Assembly (NCBI GenBank): GCA_002239065.1 | Contig: MPNO01000033.1 | Coordinates: 1-50,258, forward strand | From: Defluviicoccus sp. bin129 | Lineage (GTDB): Bacteria; Pseudomonadota; Alphaproteobacteria; MPNO01 | Reading direction: 5' to 3' | Length of the DNA stretch: 50,258 bases | Made by a program: the position numbers and the translations under genes | Shown: positions 25,978 to 33,866 of the stretch, piece after piece | Numbering within the stretch: position 1 is the stretch's first letter | Layout: each line of letters begins with the position of its first letter | Notes under the pieces: generated by a model | The model's input: only the letters and a program-made list of their open reading frames with translations | Databases searched by the model: none | What the model was told of the DNA's origin: nothing

Positions 25978-27207
25978 CTGCTCGACTGGAATCCGCAAGA
26001 CTTCAGCGAGATCCCCTACGCCTTCTACTCGGACGAGGGCGTTCACCGCCTGGAATCGGAGCGGGTGTTCCAGGGCGAGACCTGGAACTTTCTCGCGCTC
26101 GGCTGCGAGATCCCGAATGCCGGCGACTACAAGTCCGTCATGGCGGGCGAGATCCCGGTCATCGCGGTGCGCGACGAGACCGGCGCGGTCAACGCGATGG
26201 TCAACCGCTGCGCCCACCGGGGCAACCTCGTGTGCATCCGGGAGGCGGGCAATGCCGAGCGGCTGACCTGCGTCTACCACAACTGGACCTACGACCTGCG
26301 CGGCAATCTGGCGAGCGTCGCCTTCGAGCGCGGCATCCGCGGCAAGGGCGGCATGCCGGCGGATTTCGACCGCGCGGGCCACGGCCTCCAGCGCCTCCGG
26401 GTCGAGACCCGCAACGGGCTCGTCTTCGGCACGTTCTCCGAGACCGCGCCGCCGCTCGCCGAGTATCTGGGCCCCGAGATGCGCGCCAATCTGGACCGCG
26501 TGCTGGGCCGCGAGATGGAGATTCTGGGCCGGTACCAGCACCGGCTCGACGGCAACTGGAAGCTCTATGTCGAGAACGTGCGCGACACCTACCACGCGAC
26601 CCTGCTGCACGCCTTCTTCCCGACCTTCGGGCTGGTGCGGCTGTCGATGAAGGGCGGGATCGAGCTCAGCGAGGGCGGGCTGCACCACCTGACCTATTCG
26701 ATCGGCGCCTCGGACCGCCCGGAATCGCAGTACAACGCCCGCGACCTGCGCGCGGTGAAGGAGGGCTACGCGCTCAACGCGCCCGAACTCCTCGAATCCT
26801 GGCCGGAATACGAATGCGGCACCACGCTGGCGATCCAGAGCATCTTTCCCAACTTCTCGGTCCAGCAGCTCTCCAACGTCATCACCGTCCGGCTGATCGT
26901 TCCCCGCGGGCCCGACGAGAGCCTGCTGACCTGGTGGATCCTCGGCGCCGTCGAGGACACCCCGGAACAGCGCGCGATGCGCCTCCGCCAGTCCAACCTG
27001 GTCGGGCCCGGCGGCTATATCGCGATGGAGGACGGCGCGGTGGTGGGCTGGGTGCGCCGCGGCATCGCCGGCGCCGGCGAGCGGAACTCGGTGCTGGCGA
27101 TGGGCGGGCGCGACGTCGCGCGCGAATCCGACAGCCGCTGCAACGAGCTCTCGGTGCGCGGCTTCTGGCAGGGCTGGCACGGGCTCATGCGGGGCGCGGT
27201 GGCGTGA
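25978..27207 (+). CDS. Rieske aromatic ring-hydroxylating oxygenase, alpha subunit (start unclear)
   Basis: The product is a Rieske non-haem iron oxygenase. Counting from the GTG at 26065, the [2Fe-2S] ligands are C49/H51 (CAHRG) and C69/H72 (CVYHNW), and the mononuclear iron ligands are D174, H177 and H182 (DTYHATLLHAFF). Family-like residues (LDWNPQDFSEIPYAFYSD) continue in frame upstream of 26065, but no ATG, GTG or TTG lies between there and the in-frame stop at 25930-25932. I place the start near a CTG at 25978 with low certainty; ATT at 25948 or a frameshift is also possible. No reductase, ferredoxin or beta subunit is adjacent. Confidence 0.85.
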   Translation: MLDWNPQDFSEIPYAFYSDEGVHRLESERVFQGETWNFLALGCEIPNAGDYKSVMAGEIPVIAVRDETGAVNAMVNRCAHRGNLVCIREAGNAERLTCVYHNWTYDLRGNLASVAFERGIRGKGGMPADFDRAGHGLQRLRVETRNGLVFGTFSETAPPLAEYLGPEMRANLDRVLGREMEILGRYQHRLDGNWKLYVENVRDTYHATLLHAFFPTFGLVRLSMKGGIELSEGGLHHLTYSIGASDRPESQYNARDLRAVKEGYALNAPELLESWPEYECGTTLAIQSIFPNFSVQQLSNVITVRLIVPRGPDESLLTWWILGAVEDTPEQRAMRLRQSNLVGPGGYIAMEDGAVVGWVRRGIAGAGERNSVLAMGGRDVARESDSRCNELSVRGFWQGWHGLMRGAVA

Positions 27208-27250
27208 GCGGGGGCGGCGAGCGCTTCGACACGGCGATCGACATTCCGCT

Positions 27251-27655
27251 TCAGCCCGACAACTTCACCGGCCAGCGGGGCGGGACCTCGATCCATTCGT
27301 CGTCGGCTTCGGCGGGCCAGGGCGGCATGGTGACCGCGAAGGCGGCGAGCGGCGCATCCCCGGTCGCGCGGAACTGGAACGCGGTTCCGAGCGGGATCGT
27401 CAGGCAGACGCCGGGCGCGAGCGCCGCGACCTCGTCATGCTCGCCGTCGCTCCGCCACATCTCGCCCTGTCCGGCGACGACGTACCAGATCTCCTCCACC
27501 GTGCGGTGGCGCCCGGCCCGCGAGACCGCGCCGGGGGCGAGCCTGAAATGTGCCGCGCTGCCGCCGCCGAGCCCGGGGAGTGTCCGCACCTCCGAGCCGT
27601 CGGGCGCGACGGCGTCGGGCTCGGCGGGGAGCGACCGGGTGGCGAATCGGGGCAC
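27251..27655 (-). CDS. Cupin-domain protein
   Basis: This 134-aa protein is a single double-stranded beta-helix. The cupin motif 1 region is RHRTVEEIWYVVAGQGEMW and motif 2 is LTIPLGTAFQFRATGD, with fewer metal-type His than the classic motif. It could be a small enzyme or a ligand sensor. The GTG at 27655 is chosen because upstream sequence belongs to the GST gene, whose stop is 11 bases away; the two are likely co-transcribed. It converges with the Rieske gene. Confidence 0.75.
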   Translation of the reverse strand: MPRFATRSLPAEPDAVAPDGSEVRTLPGLGGGSAAHFRLAPGAVSRAGRHRTVEEIWYVVAGQGEMWRSDGEHDEVAALAPGVCLTIPLGTAFQFRATGDAPLAAFAVTMPPWPAEADDEWIEVPPRWPVKLSG

Positions 27656-27666
27656 CGGGCAGCCGC

Positions 27667-28359
27667 TCAGCGTTTGCGGTACTGCTCGGCGCCGAACAGG
27701 TTGGACCAGTCCTCGGCGCTCCAGCTGCGCTGGTCGGCGGTGTCGGTGAGCCGCTCCATGTCGCGCGCGACGGCGGGCCGGGCCGAGACCGTCTCGAACC
27801 AGCGCAGCACGTTGGGGTGGTCCTCCAGAGACTGTCCCTGGCGGCCGTGCAGCCGGCACCACGGGAAGATCGCCATGTCGGCGATGGTGTAGTCGCCGGC
27901 GACGAACTCGGCCTCCGCCAGCCGCCGGTCGAGCACCTGGTAGAGCCGCCGCGCCTCGTTGGTGTAGCGGTCAAAGGCGTAGTCGAACTTTTCCGGCGCG
28001 TAGGCGCGGAAATGGTGCGCCTGGCCCAGCATCGGGCCGAAGCTCGCCATCTGCCACATCAGCCACTGCATCGCCTCCAGCCGGGCGCGCGGCTCGTCGG
28101 GCATGAACCGCCCGGTCTTCTCCGCCAAATAGAGCAGGATCGCCCCCGATTCGAAGACCGCGACCGGCGTACCGCCCGGCCCGTCGTCGTCGGCCAGCGC
28201 CGGGATCTTGTTGTTCGGGCTGATGGCGAGGAATTCGGGGTCGAACTGGTCGCCCTTCTCCAGGTCGATCCAGTGCTCGTTATAGGCAAGCCCGGTCTCT
28301 TCCAGCATGATGTGGATCTTCTGGCCGTTTGGCGTGGCCGAGGTGTAGAGGTCGATCAC
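27667..28359 (-). CDS. Glutathione S-transferase, YfcG/YghU (nu-class)-like
   Basis: A 230-aa GST. The N-terminal thioredoxin fold has the nu-class start LYTSATPNGQKIHIMLEETG and LAISPNNKIPALAD, followed by ESGAILLYLAEKTGRF. The helical domain has WLMWQMASFGPMLGQAHHF. This branch has disulfide reductase or peroxidase activity with glutathione. The GTG at 28359 is preferred over the 14-codon longer reading because GGGGAG precedes it and YfcG starts at the same place. It is divergent from the ChaC-like gene. Confidence 0.92.
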   Translation of the reverse strand: MIDLYTSATPNGQKIHIMLEETGLAYNEHWIDLEKGDQFDPEFLAISPNNKIPALADDDGPGGTPVAVFESGAILLYLAEKTGRFMPDEPRARLEAMQWLMWQMASFGPMLGQAHHFRAYAPEKFDYAFDRYTNEARRLYQVLDRRLAEAEFVAGDYTIADMAIFPWCRLHGRQGQSLEDHPNVLRWFETVSARPAVARDMERLTDTADQRSWSAEDWSNLFGAEQYRKR

Positions 28360-28444
28360 TTTGCGCTCCCCCCGCTTGTTCGGGACGGCGCAGAAAACCA
28401 CAGTTCATCGCCGGCGGGAACAGGCGCGGGGAGCGCATGGCGGC

Positions 28445-28978
28445 TTGAGTGCGTGGATCTTCGGTTACGGCTCGCTGGTCTGGCGGCCCGATTTCCCCTA
28501 CCTCGAATGCCGGACGGCGGCGATCGACGGCTGGTCGCGGCGCTTCTGGCAGGGCTCCACCGACCACCGCGGCGTGCCGGGCGACCCCGGCCGGGTGGTC
28601 ACCCTGGTCCGCGAGCCCGGCGCGCGGTGCTGGGGCCGGGCCTATCGCATCGAGGGCCGCGACGGCGAGGCGATCCTGGAGGGGCTCGCCTTTCGCGAGA
28701 AGGGCGGCTACGACCGGATCGTGCTCGACCTCCATTTCGCCGGCGCCCCGGAGGCGCCCGCCCCCGGCTTCGTCTATTTCGCCAACCCGGACAACCCCAA
28801 CTGGCTCGGCCCGGCGCCGCTCGCCGACATCGCCCGCCAGGTGCGCCGCAGCCGCGGACCGAGCGGGGCCAATGTCGAATACGTGATGGAACTCGCCGGT
28901 GCGCTGCGCGCAATGGAGGTCGAGGACGCGCATGTCTTCGCCCTCGCCGACCTCGTCAAAGGGCAGGGGGCGCCTTGA
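28445..28978 (+). CDS. ChaC-like gamma-glutamylcyclotransferase
   Basis: The 177-aa product belongs to the ChaC branch, which breaks glutathione into 5-oxoproline and Cys-Gly. The start WIFGYGSLVWRPDFPY is the substrate-binding YGSL motif, and FREKGGYDR carries the likely catalytic Glu region. No ATG or GTG fits; a TTG at 28445, 12 bases after GGAG, gives the family start. A GST gene is divergently placed, which fits a glutathione theme. Confidence 0.85.
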   Translation: MSAWIFGYGSLVWRPDFPYLECRTAAIDGWSRRFWQGSTDHRGVPGDPGRVVTLVREPGARCWGRAYRIEGRDGEAILEGLAFREKGGYDRIVLDLHFAGAPEAPAPGFVYFANPDNPNWLGPAPLADIARQVRRSRGPSGANVEYVMELAGALRAMEVEDAHVFALADLVKGQGAP

Positions 28979-29138
28979 ATGAGGGACAGCCGTGCCCGGC
29001 GCGCGTCGGGTACCGTCCGGATCGCGAATCCTGTGGACCGGCGCGGGATAATCGGGAAAATCCGTGGATGTACGGGTTCTCGGTTGGATTGGCGCCAGCC
29101 ACATTTGGCCGTGTTCGGCGATTGGAAGGGCCTCGACG

Positions 29139-29420
29139 ATGAAGTCGAAATCGGATGAGGGCTGGGAAAGGCGGGTCGAGGAGGAAGTCAGTCGGAACTT
29201 CCAAGAGTTTCAGAAGCTGCTGCCGGCGATTCTGGAGTCGCAGCGTGGCAAGATCGCACTCATGCGGGACGGAGAGATCGTCGCGTTCTTCAACACCAGG
29301 CTACAGGCACGCGCCGCGGGAGACGCGCGGTATTCGGACGGTATCTGGTCGATCCAGGAGGTCACCGATGAGGTTATCGATGTAGGGTTCGTTTCTCATG
29401 CCAACTTCGGGAAGGTTTAG
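29139..29420 (+). CDS. Small hypothetical protein paired with a retropepsin (DUF5678-like?)
   Basis: This 93-aa protein has an acidic helical N-terminus (WERRVEEEVSRNFQEFQKLL) and a compact C-terminal part (RGKIALMRDGEIVAFFNTRL then DGIWSIQEVTDEVIDVGFV). The second part resembles the short DUF5678-type fold, by memory only. AAGGG lies ten bases before the ATG. The following retropepsin-like gene starts 23 bases before its stop, so the pair is coupled. The 160 bases upstream hold a possible GATAAT -10 box at 29047-29052. Codon use is less GC-biased than in neighbours. Confidence 0.6.
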   Translation: MKSKSDEGWERRVEEEVSRNFQEFQKLLPAILESQRGKIALMRDGEIVAFFNTRLQARAAGDARYSDGIWSIQEVTDEVIDVGFVSHANFGKV

Positions 29421-29805
29421 CTGGCATGACGGGCTGCTGTTTCGGGTCGCATTTCTCCCCCGGAGTGCTTCGATCAGGAGTGGCCCCAGCTACCCATGCA
29501 TGGCGCTCGTCGACACCGGGGCGCGCAGGACGTGTATCGGCAATCCTGTCGTCGAGGCGCTATCCCTAAGCCCTTCGCGCGAAGATGTGCCGCTCAGGAC
29601 TGCCGGTGGCGTAGTCGGTACAGGCCTGTACGATCTTCGGGTGGTCATTCTGGAGGATAGCGGTTCTTGGGGACCGGCCGTGAATTTGACCGCGCCACAT
29701 ATCCCGAGCATCGGCGATGCCTACCAAGCGATCATCGGTCGCGATGTGCTGAGCTTGGGCGACCTGACGCTTGAACGAAGCGGAAGCTACTTGTTCACCT
29801 TATGA
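29398..29805 (+). CDS. Retropepsin-like aspartic protease (single domain)
   Basis: The 135-aa product carries one aspartic protease half: ALVDTGARRTCIG (catalytic DTG) at about 37-49, a flap-like region in the middle, and IIGRDVLSLGDLTLE near the end, corresponding to the conserved GRD/GRN of retropepsins. As a single lobe it would need to dimerise. No transposon or retroelement genes are adjacent. It overlaps the small-protein gene by 23 bases. The likely target is unknown; the partner itself is one candidate. Confidence 0.75.
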   Translation: MPTSGRFSWHDGLLFRVAFLPRSASIRSGPSYPCMALVDTGARRTCIGNPVVEALSLSPSREDVPLRTAGGVVGTGLYDLRVVILEDSGSWGPAVNLTAPHIPSIGDAYQAIIGRDVLSLGDLTLERSGSYLFTL

Positions 29806-29966
29806 TCGGCGGCGCGGGAGAACCATGCCGCCGAGACCCGCGGTCACTCTTTCAGCGGACCGGACTCGGTATCGGGCGGAAATCTCCCGTCCGGGATATC
29901 GATGGTCACGAAATTGCGGGTACTGCCGTATAGTGCCCTCGATCGAGACCGAGACCCACGGGGAGG

Positions 29967-30446
29967 ATGGCGATGGCGAAAGCGACATTCGGCGCCGGCT
30001 GCTTCTGGGGCATCGAGGAGGCCTATCGGCAGCTGGACGGCGTCACCGGGACCGCGGTCGGCTATGCCGGGGGCAGCGTCGACAACCCGAGCTACGAGAT
30101 GGTGTGCTCCGGCCGCACCGGCCACGCCGAGGTGGTCCAGGTCGAGTACGACCCGGGCACGGTGAGCTACGAGGCGCTGCTGAAACTGTTCTGGCAGGTG
30201 CACGACCCGACCCAGATCGACCGCCAGGGCCCCGATATCGGCACCCAGTACCGCACCGTCATCTTCGCCCACGACGCGGAACAGGAAGAGGCCGCCAGGC
30301 GTTCGCTCGACGACGAACAGGCGAGCGGCCGCCACCGCCGCGACATCGCCACCCGGATCGAGCCAGCGCCCGCCTTCTGGATGGCCGAGGACTACCACCA
30401 GCAGTACTTCGCCAAGCGCGGCCACCGCCGGTTCGGGCTCTTTTAG
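29967..30446 (+). CDS. msrA: Peptide-methionine (S)-S-oxide reductase
   Basis: MsrA (159 aa) repairs methionine-S-sulfoxide in proteins. The catalytic GCFWG has C12; [15 protein letters not shown], the [18 protein letters not shown] segment and [12 protein letters not shown] near the end are all typical. The C-terminal recycling cysteines of the E. coli enzyme are absent, so reductant use may differ. GGGGAGG precedes the start; ATG 29973 is an equally possible start. TATAGT at 29929-29934 is a possible -10 box. Confidence 0.95.
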   Translation: MAMAKATFGAGCFWGIEEAYRQLDGVTGTAVGYAGGSVDNPSYEMVCSGRTGHAEVVQVEYDPGTVSYEALLKLFWQVHDPTQIDRQGPDIGTQYRTVIFAHDAEQEEAARRSLDDEQASGRHRRDIATRIEPAPAFWMAEDYHQQYFAKRGHRRFGLF

Positions 30447-30526
30447 GGGGCGGCGGCGCGGCGGCGCCGCGGGACGACTCCCCTCGTCGGTTCGCGTAAT
30501 ATCCCCGCCGACCGGGGAGGGCGCGC

Positions 30527-31714
30527 ATGGCGACCATGGCGAAGGACGTCGATATCGGCGCGGCGCTGATCGAGCGCGCGCAGGCGCTGGTGCCCGACCT
30601 GGCCGCGCGGGCCGGCGAGACCGCCGCGCTCAGGCGCATGCCCGACGAGACCTTCCGCTTGCTGCGCGACAGCGACCTCCTCAAGGCGGCGCGCGCCGAG
30701 CGCTTCGGCGGCTATGCGCTCGGCCTCGACGAGGTCCTCGAAATCGTCGTCCGGCTGGGCCGCGGCTGCGGGTCGACGGCCTGGGTCTTCGGCATCTATT
30801 GCGACCACGCGATCACCGTCGGCATGTTCGAGCCCGAGGCCCAGGACGATGTCTGGGGCGCCGACCCGGAAGCCGTGATCTCCTCCGGGCTGGCGCCGTC
30901 CGGCAAGGTCGAGCGCGTCCCCGGCGGCTACCGGCTCGACGGGCGCTGGCAGTTCTCCAGCGGTTGCGACCACGCCGGCTGGGTGTTCGTCCAGAGCATG
31001 ATCCCGCCCGCCGGCGAGGGCGAGGGGCCGATTCCGGCCTATCTGCTGCTGCCGCGCAGCGACTGGCAGATCGACGACACCTGGTTCGTCACCGGGCTCG
31101 CCGGCACCGGCAGCAAGGACATCGTGGTCGAGAACGCCTTCGTCCCGCCGCACCGGGTGCAGCCGATCGCGCCCTTGAACGCCGGCGAGGGCCCGGGCGC
31201 GCGGGTAAACCGGGCGCCGGTCTACCGCCTGCCGCGCATCGCCACGGTGCCGTTCTCGCTGGTCGCCCCGGCGCTCGGCGTGGCCGATGCGATGATCGAT
31301 GCCTTCGTCGAGCGGACTTCGGCGCGGGCGACCCGCGGGGTGCGCCATGCCGAGCTGACCACGGTGCAGCTGCGCCTCGCCGAGGCGGCGGCCGAGCGCG
31401 ACTGCGCCAGGCTGCTGCTCGCACGCGCGACGGCCGAGACCATGGCGGCGATGCGCGGCGCGGGCAAGCTCGGCCTCGAACAGCGCGCGCGCAACCGGCG
31501 CGACATGGCCTATATCGCGACGCTGCTGACCCGCGCCGCCGAGCGGATCTACGGCGTGACCGGGGCGAGCGGGCTGTTCGACGGCAACCCGATGAAGCGG
31601 ATGTACCACGACATCCGCGCCGTCGCCGCCCACCACATCACCGCCTGGGACATCGCCGGCCCGACCTACGGCCAGGTCGCGCTTGGGCTGGAGCCCACCA
31701 ACCCGCTGGTCTAG
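30527..31714 (+). CDS. HsaA-like flavin-dependent monooxygenase (acyl-CoA dehydrogenase fold)
   Basis: A 395-aa member of the two-component flavin oxygenase branch of the acyl-CoA dehydrogenase fold, similar to HsaA and related phenol or indole hydroxylases. LGRGCGSTAWVFGIYCDH at about 83-100 and the following GYRLDGRWQFSSGCDHA are typical, as is WFVTGLAGTGSKDIVVENAFVP. Such enzymes need a separate flavin reductase, none of which is in the window. A second 395-aa paralogue lies at 43092-44279. Its stop overlaps the convergent gene's stop in a shared CTAG. Confidence 0.85.
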   Translation: MATMAKDVDIGAALIERAQALVPDLAARAGETAALRRMPDETFRLLRDSDLLKAARAERFGGYALGLDEVLEIVVRLGRGCGSTAWVFGIYCDHAITVGMFEPEAQDDVWGADPEAVISSGLAPSGKVERVPGGYRLDGRWQFSSGCDHAGWVFVQSMIPPAGEGEGPIPAYLLLPRSDWQIDDTWFVTGLAGTGSKDIVVENAFVPPHRVQPIAPLNAGEGPGARVNRAPVYRLPRIATVPFSLVAPALGVADAMIDAFVERTSARATRGVRHAELTTVQLRLAEAAAERDCARLLLARATAETMAAMRGAGKLGLEQRARNRRDMAYIATLLTRAAERIYGVTGASGLFDGNPMKRMYHDIRAVAAHHITAWDIAGPTYGQVALGLEPTNPLV

Positions 31715-32307
31715 CCGGACCGCCCTTGCGCGAGCAGCGCGGCCTCGATGGGCACGCCGAGGCTTTCGTGGATGGCGTTGTACATCTTCCAGAAGCCGAC
31801 CACGCAGGCGAGCTCGACGACTTGCGGCGGGGTCAGGGTCGCGGCCAGGCGTTCGAGCAATTCCCGTGGCACATCGGCCGGATCGAGCGTCGCCGCGCGG
31901 GCATAGGCGAAGCAGGCGCTCTCCACCGGGTCGTCCGGCTGGTAGCCCGGGTCGAGCAGGGCGTCGATGTCGGCTTGCGCGTAGCCCCAGCCCTCGCTCC
32001 CCCCGCCGGAATCGGAGGCGAGCGTGTTGGCGTTGTGCGCGACGCAATAGGCCGACCGGTTGAGGGCGCTGCAGAACGCCGCGATGCGCCGCTTGAGCGC
32101 GCGGTCGAGATGGCTCGAGGGATCGCGCATCGCGGTGTCGTTGAGCCGGATCAGGCATTGCAGCAGCTCGGGACGGTGCATGTAGAGCCTGAGCGCGTTG
32201 GGCAGGAAGCCCATGCGCTCTTCATAGGCGTCGACCGCGGCGGCAAGCTCGCCCTCGATGCCGTCGCGGTCGGCGTAGGGGATCGGGGGCGGGGCCTGGT
32301 CCGTCAT
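31711..32307 (-). CDS. Carboxymuconolactone decarboxylase/AhpD-like protein
   Basis: This 198-aa all-helical protein has the family's segment RIAAFCSALNRSAYCVAHNAN, with the Cys...Cys-x-x-His arrangement of AhpD-like peroxidase relatives (the first Cys is farther away). It then has LTPPQVVELACVVGFWKMYN, a second family signature. Start at 32307 is set by the normal N-terminus; the longer reading is a shadow of the UbiD-like gene. It follows that gene by 8 bases and is probably co-transcribed. Confidence 0.82.
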   Translation of the reverse strand: MTDQAPPPIPYADRDGIEGELAAAVDAYEERMGFLPNALRLYMHRPELLQCLIRLNDTAMRDPSSHLDRALKRRIAAFCSALNRSAYCVAHNANTLASDSGGGSEGWGYAQADIDALLDPGYQPDDPVESACFAYARAATLDPADVPRELLERLAATLTPPQVVELACVVGFWKMYNAIHESLGVPIEAALLAQGRSG

Positions 32308-32315
32308 GGCGTCTC

Positions 32316-33725
32316 TCAACCCAGATAGTCTTCGAGCTTCGCCTTGCCCCAGTTGAGCGGGAAGGCCTCGCGGAAATCGTCGCCGCCGCGATGCGGCTTG
32401 GCGGTGGCGTCGATGCCGATCTTGCCGACCAGGCGGAACGGCTCGTGGCCCGGCAGCGGCGCGGCCGAGGGGTCGTAGGGCGAGCCCCGCGTTCCCGGCA
32501 CGACGACGATGTCCCGCGCCGGGTCCACCCGCGTCGCCATCGCGCGGTAGACCGCGCCCGGGTTCCCGATATCGGTGTCGGGGCTGATCGCCACCACCAT
32601 CTTGGTGTTGAGCCAGGGCGCCCCCATGGCCTGCATCAGCGCGTCGTTGACGAAGCCCTCGCGCGGGTAGCTCACCTGGAGGATGCAGGAGACCGCCGCC
32701 CCCCAGGTCGGGAAGCGCACGTCGTGCACGGTGAGCCCGATCTCCGAGATCCGGTTGTAGAGCACCGCCTCGTGGCAAAGCCGCGGCAGCGGCTGGTGGT
32801 CGGTCTCCGGCACGGTCTGGTGGTTGCGGTAGATCGGCCTGTCGCCCCGCATGGTGATCGCGGTGATGTCGATGCGCGGGATCTTCTGCTCGTTGGGGAG
32901 GAAATACATGGTGGGCGCGTTCACCCCGCCGACCGCGTGCGTCCCCGAGAGGTCGACCGTGCCCTCGACGACGATCTCGGCATGGGCCGGCACGCGCAGC
33001 TCGATGGTCTCGCAGGGCACCATCTCGACGTCCCGGTCCATCACGGTGCCGACCATCTCGAGCTCGCCCCAGAGGTCCATGTGCATGCCGGAGAAATTGG
33101 CCATGATCTCGTAGGCCGGGTGGACGCCGAAGACCAGCGCGATCGGCATCCCGGTCCGCCCCATGGCGCGGTACTTGTCCATGATGATGTGGGTGTGCGG
33201 GGTGGCGAAGCTGATCCAGCCGTGGCGCGGGCCGACCGGCGTGGTGCCGGCATGGGACGAGTTGTAGAACCCGGTCTCCGGGTCGCGGACGATGTTCATC
33301 GCCGAGATGTAGGGCTGGCCTTCCTCGGCCGAGTGCACCGGGACCGGAAGCTTCAGCCAGTCCACCGCATCGCCGGTGCGCACGACTTCCTTCACCGGCC
33401 CGGTGGCGACGTCGACGAAGCCGCGCGGCGGCTCGCGCAGGCGCCGCGCCAGGGTCGGCAGGTAGTCGGCCTCGGCCACGCCAAGCGCGCGGCATTGCGA
33501 CCAGCGGTGCTTGACCAGGATGTCGCAGAGCCGGAAATCGGGGTATTCGGTAATGTTTTCGAACAGGATCGGCCCCTCCGACTGCGCCGACAGCGCGCCG
33601 ATATCGTCGATCGAGACCGGCTTCCCGATCACCGTCAGGATGTCGGCATTGGTCTCCAGATAGCCGCGCAGGTCGCGGTCGAGCGCGCGGTTGGCGAGCG
33701 GGTGCGGGGACGCGGCGCCGGCCAT
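32316..33725 (-). CDS. UbiD-family (prenylated-FMN) decarboxylase
   Basis: The 469-aa product is a UbiD-type enzyme, which adds or removes CO2 on aromatic or unsaturated acids with prenylated FMN. Recognisable pieces are FENITEYPDFRLCDILV, PVPVHSAEEGQPYISAMNIV with N144 and R147, and LFVPPEIDITAIT-like NEQKIPRIDITAITMRGD. The ATG at 33725 fits the normal length; the far longer open frame on this strand is a shadow of plus-strand genes. UbiX, needed for the cofactor, is not in the window. It heads a two-gene unit with the carboxymuconolactone-type gene. Confidence 0.88.
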   Translation of the reverse strand: MAGAASPHPLANRALDRDLRGYLETNADILTVIGKPVSIDDIGALSAQSEGPILFENITEYPDFRLCDILVKHRWSQCRALGVAEADYLPTLARRLREPPRGFVDVATGPVKEVVRTGDAVDWLKLPVPVHSAEEGQPYISAMNIVRDPETGFYNSSHAGTTPVGPRHGWISFATPHTHIIMDKYRAMGRTGMPIALVFGVHPAYEIMANFSGMHMDLWGELEMVGTVMDRDVEMVPCETIELRVPAHAEIVVEGTVDLSGTHAVGGVNAPTMYFLPNEQKIPRIDITAITMRGDRPIYRNHQTVPETDHQPLPRLCHEAVLYNRISEIGLTVHDVRFPTWGAAVSCILQVSYPREGFVNDALMQAMGAPWLNTKMVVAISPDTDIGNPGAVYRAMATRVDPARDIVVVPGTRGSPYDPSAAPLPGHEPFRLVGKIGIDATAKPHRGGDDFREAFPLNWGKAKLEDYLG

Positions 33726-33866
33726 GGCCGTCTCCTCCAAAGGGGTTGCGGCGGCAGGATATGCCGCCGCGGCCGCCCGACCAACCGGGCCGCGTATCGA
33801 GGGACGGCTTCCCTCCGGCGATGCGGCTGGGTTAGCGTGTGCGGGCAGCGCAAGGACGGTCCGCCC

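Noticed and set aside
29398..29805. A retroelement or retron because of the retropepsin-like protein
   Set aside because: No reverse transcriptase, integrase or repeat ends are found nearby.
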